A stretch of 64,000 bases of DNA from Clostridia bacterium (lineage in GTDB: Bacteria; Bacillota; Clostridia; Oscillospirales; Acutalibacteraceae), in the NCBI GenBank assembly GCA_017507805.1, contig JAFWAC010000025.1:79052-143051 (forward strand), given 5' to 3'. Shown piece after piece: positions 41,212-49,098 of this stretch. The stretch's first letter is position 1. Every line of letters begins with the position of its first letter. The translations under genes and the position numbers were made by a program. The notes under the pieces are model-generated. The model saw only the letters and a list, made by a program, of their open reading frames with translations. It had not been told where the DNA came from and did not search any database.

Positions 41212-42110
41212 AACTTAACGATAGAGAAACTATAATTGAGCTTACACCTTTGTGGAAAGGGGAGCGATTTCCTGACGGCAGACCCAAAGTGCCGCAAAAA
41301 TACTTGGATGAAATGCAAAAAATGACACTTGAGGAGCTTTGGAAGCCGGTGTTCCTTAAGGGCTATGAATCGCAATTTGAAGGTGAGCTTAAAACCTTAC
41401 ACGATGATGGCAGAAAACTGATAGGACGCGCTGTAACGGCAACCTTTGTTCCAACACGCCCTGATTTGCACGATGTAATGTTTGGTGTCGGCGCCGCTGA
41501 GGGACGCAAGGGGAATTATAACCAATGGGTAATCGATTCGCTCGTTGAGGGCGATGTTGTGGTTGCTGATATGTATGATAAAATATATAAGGGTACATTT
41601 CTTGGCGGAAATTTAACCACTGCCATTAAAACCAAGACCAAGACGGGCGGCGGTGTGATTTGGGGTGGTATCCGTGATGTTGAGCAGATGAAGCTTGTGC
41701 CTGATGTGCAGGTGTATTATAGGGGTATAGACCCAACACCGATTCGCGAATTTGTTATGAAGGATTTTAACGGTATTACCCGAATTGGGAAAGCCACGGT
41801 TTTGCCGGGTGATATAGTGTATGGAGCAGGCGGAGGGGTGCTTTTTATTCCCAGCCATTTGGTTCAAGAGGTCGTTGAAGGTGCTGCCAAAACCCATGTA
41901 AAGGATGATTTCGGTTTTGAAATGATAGCACAGAATAAGTTTACAACGGCTCAAATTGACCGAGCTACATGGACAGAGGAAATGCTTGATATGTTGCTCG
42001 ATTGGATTGAAAACGACCCTCGAGGAGAGAAATACCGTGATCTTGATTGGTCAAAGGAATATGAGCTTGCAAGGAACGGTGATCCTGACGATACTCAGAC
42101 AGCATTGTGA
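41208..42110 (+). CDS. RraA-family protein in the hexuronate operon
   Basis: This 300-residue protein belongs to the RraA/HMG-aldolase-like superfamily. It shows GRAVTATFVPTRPDLHD (about residues 62-78), EGDVVVADMYDKIYKGTFLGGNLTTA (about 94-119) and the signature GGGVIWGGIRDVEQM (about 126-140), whose Arg-Asp pair binds pyruvate and metal in aldolase members. It is larger than RraA itself (about 160 residues) because of N- and C-terminal extensions. Its place after uxuA hints at a keto-acid step such as 2-keto-3-deoxy sugar acid cleavage or dehydration. That is inference. Confidence 0.8.
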   Translation: MKLNDRETIIELTPLWKGERFPDGRPKVPQKYLDEMQKMTLEELWKPVFLKGYESQFEGELKTLHDDGRKLIGRAVTATFVPTRPDLHDVMFGVGAAEGRKGNYNQWVIDSLVEGDVVVADMYDKIYKGTFLGGNLTTAIKTKTKTGGGVIWGGIRDVEQMKLVPDVQVYYRGIDPTPIREFVMKDFNGITRIGKATVLPGDIVYGAGGGVLFIPSHLVQEVVEGAAKTHVKDDFGFEMIAQNKFTTAQIDRATWTEEMLDMLLDWIENDPRGEKYRDLDWSKEYELARNGDPDDTQTAL

Positions 42111-42120
42111 TAATAACAGA

Positions 42121-42159
42121 AAAACACAACTACCGACAAAAAACGGTAGTTGTGTTTTT
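42121..42159. terminator. Bidirectional terminator after the hexuronate operon
   Basis: AAAACACAACTACCG (42121-42135) pairs exactly with CGGTAGTTGTGTTTT (42144-42158), then T's. It sits four bases from the convergent dapB stop. Confidence 0.9.
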
Positions 42160-42162
42160 AGA

Positions 42163-42918
42163 TTATTCAAAGCTCATAATGCTGTTCATATCATACATAC
42201 CCGGAGCTTTTCCGGATAAGAATTTTGCGGCTCTTACAGCACCAACTGCGAAAACCTCGCGTGATTGTGCCGAGTGTGAAATAGTAATAACCTCATCGTG
42301 ACCGGCAAATATAACATCGTGTTCGCCAACAATGGTGCCGCCCCGTACCGAATGTATACCAATTTCACTTTTGGAGCGTTTTTGACGCTTTGAATGTCGG
42401 TCATACTCATAAATCTTGGTGTCATCAAACTCGCTGTTTACAGCATTTGCAAGCATTATAGCAGTACCAGACGGAGCATCTAACTTTTGATTGTGATGCT
42501 TTTCAATTATTTCAATGTCAAAGCCGTCTCCTAAGATAGAAGCCGCTTTTTTAGCAAGACTGCAAATAAGATTAACGCCGAGCGACATATTAAAGGAGAA
42601 AAAAATCGGAATAATTTTAGAAGCACTGTGTATTTTTGCAATCTGCTGTTCACTGTATCCTGTTGTTGCAAGAACGGCAGGTATTTTTTTTTCGCAAGCA
42701 AACTTTAATAAATCATCAAGTAAGGCAGGGTTTGAAAAATCAATAATCACATCTGCATCTGCAGTAATGCTTGAAAAGCTGTCAAAAACAGGAAACCGTT
42801 GTCCGTTATTAAATTTGTCAACACCGGCAACGATTTGCAAATCGGCATCTTTAGAAACCGCATCTGCAACAAAAGCGCCCATTTTGCCGCCTGAGCCGCA
42901 AAGAATAACATTAATCAT
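42163..42918 (-). CDS. dapB: 4-hydroxy-tetrahydrodipicolinate reductase DapB
   Basis: The 251-residue enzyme of lysine/diaminopimelate synthesis has the Rossmann start INVILCGSGGKMGAFVAD (residues about 2-19). It also has VIIDFSNPALLDDLL (about 57-71), ATTGYSEQQI (about 84-93) and the catalytic-type EIIEKHHNQKLDAPSGTA (about 136-153). Next is RGGTIVGEHDVIFAGHDEVITISHSAQSREVFA (about 192-224). It is the last gene of a leftward asd-dapA-dapB operon. Confidence 0.96.
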   Translation of the reverse strand: MINVILCGSGGKMGAFVADAVSKDADLQIVAGVDKFNNGQRFPVFDSFSSITADADVIIDFSNPALLDDLLKFACEKKIPAVLATTGYSEQQIAKIHSASKIIPIFFSFNMSLGVNLICSLAKKAASILGDGFDIEIIEKHHNQKLDAPSGTAIMLANAVNSEFDDTKIYEYDRHSKRQKRSKSEIGIHSVRGGTIVGEHDVIFAGHDEVITISHSAQSREVFAVGAVRAAKFLSGKAPGMYDMNSIMSFE

Positions 42919-42947
42919 TTTTTCACATCCTAAAATGTTTTATAAGC

Positions 42948-43838
42948 TTACAGTGAAAAACCGCACTCCCTGAGCTTCTCTTTGAGATTGGAAAGGGTAG
43001 CTTCATTCATTGGATAAAGCGGCAATCTGCAGGGACCGACATCCATTCCAACAAGGTTCATCGCTGTTTTCACAGGTACAGGATTAACATCGCTGAACAA
43101 AGCGTTTATAAGACCTGTATATTTAATTTGCATTTCGCAAGCCTTTTGAATATTGCCGTTAAGATATTCCTCGCACATATCGTGGGTTTCCTTCGGCAAT
43201 AAATTGGATAGCACAGAAATTACACCAAGACCGCCCAAAGACATAATCGGAACAATCTGGTCATCGTTTCCCGAATAAAAATCCAATTTATCACCGCATA
43301 AATAACGCGAGGTTGCAACCGATGATAAATCGCCATTAGCCTCTTTAACAGCAACAAGCCGCTTGTGTTCAGCAAGCCTTGCGTAGGTTTCAGGCTTTAT
43401 GGAAACACCCGTGCGAGAGGGAACATTATAAATAATAATCGGTTTATTAACCCTGTCTGCAATATAGCTGTAATGAGCCACAAGACCGTCCTGAGAGGTT
43501 TTGTTGTAATATGGAGTTACCATTAAGAAGGCATCAGCACCCGCTGTCTCGGCATCCTCACAAAGCTCCACCGAATAAACGGTGTCATTACTGCCTGTGC
43601 CTGCGATAATGGGCACTCTTTTTGAAGCCGCCTTTGCAGCAACCTCAATCACCTTTACATGCTCGTCATAACGCAGGGTTGATTTTTCGCCCGTAGTACC
43701 GCATATCACCAGCGCATCTATACCGGCAATTATCTGTTGGTCAACAAGCGATTCAAGTCTTTCAAAATTTACACTTCCGTCCTCTTTCATAGGGGTAACA
43801 AGAGCAGTAGCTGCTCCCTTGAATAAGGGTTGCTTCAT
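42948..43838 (-). CDS. dapA: 4-hydroxy-tetrahydrodipicolinate synthase DapA
   Basis: The 296-residue TIM-barrel aldolase condenses pyruvate with aspartate semialdehyde. Motifs are GAATALVTPM (about residues 7-16), ICGTTGEKSTL (about 45-55), YYNKTSQDGLVAHY (about 109-122), IIIYNVPSRTGVSI (about 133-146) and VAVKEANGDLS (about 159-169), which contains the Schiff-base Lys, then SGNDDQIVPIMSLGGLGVISV. The length is normal. It lies 36 bases after asd. Confidence 0.96.
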   Translation of the reverse strand: MKQPLFKGAATALVTPMKEDGSVNFERLESLVDQQIIAGIDALVICGTTGEKSTLRYDEHVKVIEVAAKAASKRVPIIAGTGSNDTVYSVELCEDAETAGADAFLMVTPYYNKTSQDGLVAHYSYIADRVNKPIIIYNVPSRTGVSIKPETYARLAEHKRLVAVKEANGDLSSVATSRYLCGDKLDFYSGNDDQIVPIMSLGGLGVISVLSNLLPKETHDMCEEYLNGNIQKACEMQIKYTGLINALFSDVNPVPVKTAMNLVGMDVGPCRLPLYPMNEATLSNLKEKLRECGFSL

Positions 43839-43874
43839 AATTTATCAGCTCCTAACGGAAATATTATAAAATTT

Positions 43875-44954
43875 TTAGTCCATATATCCCTTTGCGCAAA
43901 GCAACTCGGCTAACAGCACAGCTCCGCCGGCGGCGCCTCTGAGGGTATTATGGGAAAGGCAAACGAATTTATAGTCGTATTGACTGTCCTCGCGGAGTCT
44001 GCCCACAGATACTGCCATACCGCCCTCCAGATCGCGGCAAAGCTTTGTTTGGGGCATATTATCCTCCTCATAGTAGTGTATAAACTGCTTGGGCGCGTGG
44101 GGAAGCTCCAATTCCTGAGGCACACCTGCAAATTCAGCCCATGTATTTAAGATTTCCTCCTTAGAGGGTTTGTTCTTGAATGTAACGAAAACTGCAGCCA
44201 TATGACCGTCAGAAACGGGAACGCGCAAGCATTGTGCAGTGAATTTTGGGCTTTGTGCAGGAACGATTTCGCCGTCCTTAATTTCTCCCCAAATTTTGAG
44301 GGGCTCTTTTTCGCTTTTTTCCTCCTCGCCGCCGATGTAGGGGATAACATTGTCAATCATTTCGGGCCAACGCTCAAAGGTTTTGCCCGCACCTGAAATT
44401 GCTTGGTATGTGCAAACAAGACATTTTTCAACTCCGAATTTATCAAGAGGATAAAGGGCAGGAACATAGCTTTGAAGTGAGCAGTTTGATTTTACAGCTA
44501 CAAATCCGCGCTTTGTACCAAGTCGTTTTCTTTGAGCCTCGATAATTTCGGTGTGCTGAGGATTGATTTCAGGAATAATCATAGGCACATCGGGAGTAAA
44601 TCTGTGGGCGCTGTTGTTTGAAACAACAGGGCACTCGTGCTTTGCATAAGCCTCCTCAAGGGCTTTTATCTCATCCTTTTTCATATCAACGGCACAGAAA
44701 ACAAAATCAACCTTTGATACAATTGCTTCAATATCAGCTACGGCATCGTAAATAACAAGGTCTTTTAAATTTTCGGGCATAGCATCCTTCATTGCCCAAC
44801 GGTTTCCTACAGCCTCCTCGTAGCTTTTACCGGCACTTCTGGGACTTGCCGCAAGTGCTGTAACATTAAACCAAGGATGGTCAGCAAGCAATAAAGCAAA
44901 GCGCTGACCTACCATTCCGGTAGCACCTATTATACCTACATTATATTTTTTCAT
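43875..44954 (-). CDS. asd: Aspartate-semialdehyde dehydrogenase
   Basis: The 359-residue enzyme is of the archaeal/fungal-like ASADH class. It starts MKKYNVGIIGATGMVGQRFALLLADHP and has the catalytic Cys in KSNCSLQSYVPALYPL (about residues 157-172) and QAISGAGKTFERWPE. The second His-containing region is ARHAPKQFIHYYEEDNMPQ-like. It produces aspartate semialdehyde for dapA. ATG 44954 gives the usual N-terminus, but it is 12 bases from GAAGGA; a TTG at 44960 is better spaced, so the start may be six bases earlier. The promoter and a palindrome lie just upstream. Confidence 0.94.
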   Translation of the reverse strand: MKKYNVGIIGATGMVGQRFALLLADHPWFNVTALAASPRSAGKSYEEAVGNRWAMKDAMPENLKDLVIYDAVADIEAIVSKVDFVFCAVDMKKDEIKALEEAYAKHECPVVSNNSAHRFTPDVPMIIPEINPQHTEIIEAQRKRLGTKRGFVAVKSNCSLQSYVPALYPLDKFGVEKCLVCTYQAISGAGKTFERWPEMIDNVIPYIGGEEEKSEKEPLKIWGEIKDGEIVPAQSPKFTAQCLRVPVSDGHMAAVFVTFKNKPSKEEILNTWAEFAGVPQELELPHAPKQFIHYYEEDNMPQTKLCRDLEGGMAVSVGRLREDSQYDYKFVCLSHNTLRGAAGGAVLLAELLCAKGYMD

Positions 44955-44993
44955 GTGCAATCACATTCCTTCTTTAAAAAATTTACTTGCTAT

Positions 44994-45062
44994 ATATTGC
45001 AAATTGCAATATAATAACTTAAGTTTATTATTAATTATAACATTTGCAGTATGGTTAGTCAA
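44994..45062 (-). promoter_or_regulatory. asd-dapA-dapB promoter with downstream palindrome
   Basis: On the minus strand TTGACT (45062-45057), 17 bases and TATAAT (45039-45034) form a near-consensus promoter. The 19-base palindrome ATATTGCAAATTGCAATAT (44994-45012) lies just after the expected transcript start and could be a repressor site. No lysine riboswitch fits in the short leader. Confidence 0.75.
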
Positions 45063-45112
45063 ACTATTTTATGCTGAAAATAACTATAAATTACTGAAAG
45101 ATATTGGTGAAA

Positions 45113-46135
45113 ATGAAAACAAGTGATTTTTTTTATAACCTACCCGAGGAGCTTATCGCACAAACACCCCTTGAAAAAAGGGATAATTCGCGGCTTTTGA
45201 TTATGGATAAGAAAAGCGGAGAATTAACACATTCTGTTTTTTCCGAGCTTGAAGGCTTTTTGAAGCCGGGCGATTGTCTTGTTATGAACAACACCCGTGT
45301 TTTACCTGCGCGCCTTTACGGGAAAAGGATTGATACCGGTGCTGTTGTAGAGTTTGTATTATTAAAGCAACGCGGCAATAATTTGTGGGAATGTCTTGCA
45401 GGTCCGGGAAAGAAAGCCAAAACAGGTTATACTTTTGAATTTTCGGACAAGCTGTCAGCGGTAGTAACCGAGGTTTTAGAGGACGGAAACCGTATTTTAC
45501 AGTTCGATTGTAAGGAAAACTTTTTTGCTTGCCTTGATGAAATCGGTCAGATGCCCTTACCACCGTATATTAAAGAAAAGCTTGCGGACAAGGAACGCTA
45601 TCAAACTGTTTATTCAAAGGAGCTTGGCTCCGCGGCGGCACCAACCGCCGGTCTGCATTTTACAAAGGATATGCTCGAAAATTTAAAGAATTACGGTGTT
45701 AAAATTGCTTATGTCACATTGCATGTTGGGCTTGGAACATTTCGCCCTGTCAAGGTTGATGATGTCACTCAGCACAAAATGCATTCTGAGTATTATTCAG
45801 TGACGGCGGAGGCGGCGGAAATTATCAATCAGACAAAGGCACAGGGCGGCAGAGTTATTTGTGTGGGGACTACAAGCTGCCGCACAATCGAGAGTGTTGC
45901 TCAAAAATACGGTGAAATTGTTGAGTGTCAAGGTGACACCGAAATTTTTATTTATCCGGGCTATAAATTTAAATGTATGGATGCACTAATCACAAATTTT
46001 CATCTGCCTGAAAGTACCTTAATAATGTTGGTTTCTGCCTTTGCCGGTTTTGAAAACACAATGAACGCTTATAAAACCGCTGTTAATGAGAAATACAGAT
46101 TTTTCAGCTTCGGTGACGCGATGTTGATTGTATAG
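45113..46135 (+). CDS. queA: S-adenosylmethionine:tRNA ribosyltransferase-isomerase QueA
   Basis: The 340-residue enzyme makes epoxyqueuosine in tRNA. Motifs are [24 protein letters not shown] at the N-terminus, [16 protein letters not shown] (about residues 56-71), [13 protein letters not shown] (about 171-183), [14 protein letters not shown] (about 198-211), [13 protein letters not shown] (about 246-258) and [19 protein letters not shown] (about 290-308). ATG 45113 fits the family start; TTG/GTG codons just upstream are in frame. It is followed by tgt, completing a queuosine pair. Confidence 0.96.
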   Translation: MKTSDFFYNLPEELIAQTPLEKRDNSRLLIMDKKSGELTHSVFSELEGFLKPGDCLVMNNTRVLPARLYGKRIDTGAVVEFVLLKQRGNNLWECLAGPGKKAKTGYTFEFSDKLSAVVTEVLEDGNRILQFDCKENFFACLDEIGQMPLPPYIKEKLADKERYQTVYSKELGSAAAPTAGLHFTKDMLENLKNYGVKIAYVTLHVGLGTFRPVKVDDVTQHKMHSEYYSVTAEAAEIINQTKAQGGRVICVGTTSCRTIESVAQKYGEIVECQGDTEIFIYPGYKFKCMDALITNFHLPESTLIMLVSAFAGFENTMNAYKTAVNEKYRFFSFGDAMLIV

Positions 46136-46143
46136 GTGATTTT

Positions 46144-46169
46144 GTAGGGGACGATGCCCACATCGTCCC
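46144..46169. repeat. Dispersed near-palindromic module (copy)
   Basis: GTAGGGGACGATGCC then CACATCGTCCC, identical in plan to the two modules at 11589-11665. It sits nine bases after the queA stop and before tgt, so it lies within the transcript. Confidence 0.8.
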
Positions 46170-46198
46170 GCTTATTCAATAAAAGATTTATTTAGTAA

Positions 46199-47347
<1,149 letters not shown>

Positions 47348-47423
47348 TTTGACATTTTCTGCTTGAAATAAAAGGATATTTGAGTTATAATCATAGCAAT
47401 AGTTTTTTTGGAGGTTAAAATCA

Positions 47424-47768
47424 ATGGAATTAAATCCTATTTTGTTGGCAGAGGCTTCTGCCGATGCAGCCGGTAACGGCGGTAACAGCATTATCTTTAT
47501 GGTAATTTATTTAGTTATCATTTTTGGTGCAATGTATCTTTTGCTTATCCGTCCTCAGCGCAAAAAGCAAAAGGAAGAAAAGAAAATGCGCGAGAACCTT
47601 CAGGTTGGCGATGAAATTGTCACCATCGGCGGTATTTACGGTCGCGTTATTTCTCTTAAAGAGGATGCAATTGTAATTGAGTCTCAGAGCGACCACAGCA
47701 AGCTTACAATTGCCCGCTGGGCATTGCAGAGCAATCTCACTGTTCATGACGATGCTCCGTCCAAATAA
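47424..47768 (+). CDS. yajC: Preprotein translocase subunit YajC
   Basis: The 114-residue single-span membrane protein accompanies SecDF. It has a short external N-terminus rich in Ala/Gly/Asn, one membrane segment IIFMVIYLVIIFGAMYLLLI (about residues 23-42), the conserved RPQRKKQKE, and a cytoplasmic domain with LQVGDEIVTIGGIYGRVI (about 60-77). GGAGG at suitable distance supports ATG 47424. The terminator after it contains the next gene's ribosome site. Confidence 0.95.
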   Translation: MELNPILLAEASADAAGNGGNSIIFMVIYLVIIFGAMYLLLIRPQRKKQKEEKKMRENLQVGDEIVTIGGIYGRVISLKEDAIVIESQSDHSKLTIARWALQSNLTVHDDAPSK

Positions 47769-47794
47769 TTGCTACAACTGTTCATAAAAATTAT

Positions 47795-47834
47795 CCCTCC
47801 CGAATATATATGTATTGTTCGGGAGGGGTTTTTT
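47795..47834 (+). terminator. yajC terminator whose 3' arm is the next gene's Shine-Dalgarno
   Basis: CCCTCCCGAA (47795-47804) pairs exactly with TTCGGGAGGG (47818-47827), followed by T7. GGGAGGGG is also the only ribosome site for ATG 47836. Confidence 0.85.
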
Positions 47835-47835
47835 T

Positions 47836-48240
47836 ATGAAAAACGATTTGATAAATAAAGGAACAAATAACTATCCTTCAATAATAAAAGGTGCAATTTT
47901 ACATATTCTTGTAACTGCCGTATTTGTCTTTTTGTTTGCTTTGGTTATGTATTTCACAGAATCGGGTTATGATTATGCAACACTTTTTGCAACAATATCG
48001 GTTGCGGCAGGAACACTTGCCTCTGCTTTTTATATCGGTAGAAAAATTGGAAGCAAGGGATTGCTTTTGGGCGCTGCGACAGGAGGTATAACCTTTGCAC
48101 TTGTAACACTCGTTTCCCTGATTGTTGATAAGGGCGGAATTACATCAAATACACTGTTTCATTTTATAATTATTCTGCTTTCCGGCCTTATCGGCGGAGT
48201 GCTTGGCGTAAACCGCACGCAAAATAAAAAGTATATTTAA
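47836..48240 (+). CDS. TIGR04086 family membrane protein
   Basis: The 134-residue protein has four hydrophobic segments (about residues 16-36, 48-66, 73-92 and 103-121), with YIGRKIGSKGLLLGAATGG between the second and third. It matches the small TIGR04086 membrane family often found next to yajC in Clostridia. Function is unknown. ATG 47836 follows the GGGAGGGG arm of the yajC terminator; readthrough RNA would bury that site in the hairpin. Confidence 0.82.
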   Translation: MKNDLINKGTNNYPSIIKGAILHILVTAVFVFLFALVMYFTESGYDYATLFATISVAAGTLASAFYIGRKIGSKGLLLGAATGGITFALVTLVSLIVDKGGITSNTLFHFIIILLSGLIGGVLGVNRTQNKKYI

Positions 48241-48270
48241 GTAATGAATGATGAATATTGAAAGCAGTCC

Positions 48271-48399
48271 GCCTCCATCTGATGAGGGAGGTGGATTTTT
48301 GCCGTAAGGCAAAAAGACGGAGGTAGAGAAAGAAAATCCTATCAAACTACCCCTCAGTCAAAACCTTTGGTTTTGACAGCTCCCCTGACAAGTGGAGCC
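48271..48399 (+). mobile_element. Gene-less (MITE-like) relative of the DUF559 element
   Basis: The 129-base unit begins GCCTCCATCTGATGAGGGAG (48271-48290), has an inner hairpin TTTTTGCCGTAAGGCAAAAA and then GACGGAGGTAGAGAAAG. This is the same order as the promoter-proximal end of the DUF559 element at 12798. After about 17 bases it continues CCCTCAGTC, inner hairpin GTCAAAACC...GGTTTTGAC, GCTCCCCTGACAAGTGGAGC, matching the distal end at 12354. It therefore has both ends in the same relative order with no gene between them. Confidence 0.7.
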
Positions 48400-48441
48400 T
48401 ACCGCTGCGGCGGGATTACTTATCGGCAAAAGCCTCTTTGG

Positions 48442-48466
48442 AACCACTCGCTTAGTGCAAGTGGTT
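48442..48466 (+). terminator. Hairpin with T-run
   Basis: AACCACT...AGTGGTT stem with CGC/GCA inner part, then TTTTC; lies between the mini-element and the tRNA gene. Which transcript it ends is unclear. Confidence 0.45.
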
Positions 48467-48477
48467 TTCTTGTATCC

Positions 48478-48516
48478 AAAATAAAATCCGTTCTCTTTTG
48501 AGAACGGATTTTATTT

Positions 48517-48517
<1 letters not shown>
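48478..48517. terminator. Perfect 18-bp terminator of the tRNA-Gly gene
   Basis: AAAATAAAATCCGTTCTC (48478-48495) pairs exactly with 48500-48517 around TTTT. It abuts the CCA end of the leftward tRNA. Confidence 0.85.
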
Positions 48518-48590
<73 letters not shown>

Positions 48591-48718
48591 GTTTGAACAA
48601 AAGCTATTATACCACAAAAAAACAAATAGTCAAGAGTTTTTTGAAACTTTTTTCTATAAAAAATTTTTCTATAAAGAGAAATAAATTACAATTTAGCCCA
48701 CAAATCAAATTCACCTTT

Positions 48719-48745
48719 GTAGGGACAGGCGTCCTCGACTGTCCG
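48719..48745. repeat. Short dispersed-type palindrome
   Basis: GTAGGGACAGGC, GTCCTC, GACTGTCCG: a GGGACAG/CTGTCC palindrome of the same style as the GACGATG modules but with a different core. It lies in a 500-base gap between the tRNA and the secreted-protein gene. Confidence 0.55.
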
Positions 48746-48779
48746 CTTACAATGACTTTAATTTTTATATAAATCCAAC

Positions 48780-48828
48780 GGAGCAAAAACGGAACAAAAT
48801 TGGAAAAATCGTTATAAATATTTATTTC
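48780..48828. repeat. Direct repeat (left copy) flanking the RCC1/dockerin gene
   Basis: GGAGCAAAAACG ... AAAATC..TATAAATATTTATTTC; the same two blocks recur at 53194-53229 with the intervening 13 bases missing. Confidence 0.6.
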
Positions 48829-48857
48829 TTGACTGTTACTTTATAAAGTGGTAAACT
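48829..48857 (+). promoter_or_regulatory. Promoter of the RCC1/dockerin gene
   Basis: TTGACT (48829-48834), 17 bases, TAAACT (48852-48857). Expected start near 48864, where the leader's closing stem begins. Confidence 0.65.
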
Positions 48858-48864
48858 AATAAAT

Positions 48865-49094
48865 GCCAAATCAACTTTAAAAATAGAATAATCTGATTTT
48901 TTCTTAAACGGGTGTATTATACCCTTTTAAGTACAAAAACTTACTCTATATGAATTTGATAAAAATGCAAATTCCACTCGGGTAGGTTTTGTGCTATGTC
49001 ATATTGTTCTATTTGAGTTGGTTTGGCGACTGTCGGAGTTTGTGTTTTTTGTGCGGTTACTTCGATAGCCGCACTTTTTAAATTGGGGGGAGAA
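48865..49094 (+). promoter_or_regulatory. Structured 5' leader, second example (candidate riboregulator)
   Basis: GCCAAATCAACT (48865-48876) pairs with AGTTGGTTTGGC (49016-49027) apart from one G-U, and ATAGAA with TTCTAT further in. This closes about 163 bases that include a GGGT...ACCC hairpin near 48910. A linker with CGGAGTTT (49034-49041) follows, then GTGCGGTTA-CTTCGA-TAGCCGCAC (49052-49075) with T5, then AATTGGGGGG as ribosome site. The plan is the same as the leader at 12974. Confidence 0.6.
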
Positions 49095-49098
49095 TTTT

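Noticed and set aside
44961-45112. Lysine riboswitch or T-box upstream of asd
   Set aside because: The leader is too short and no conserved riboswitch or T-box motif is visible.
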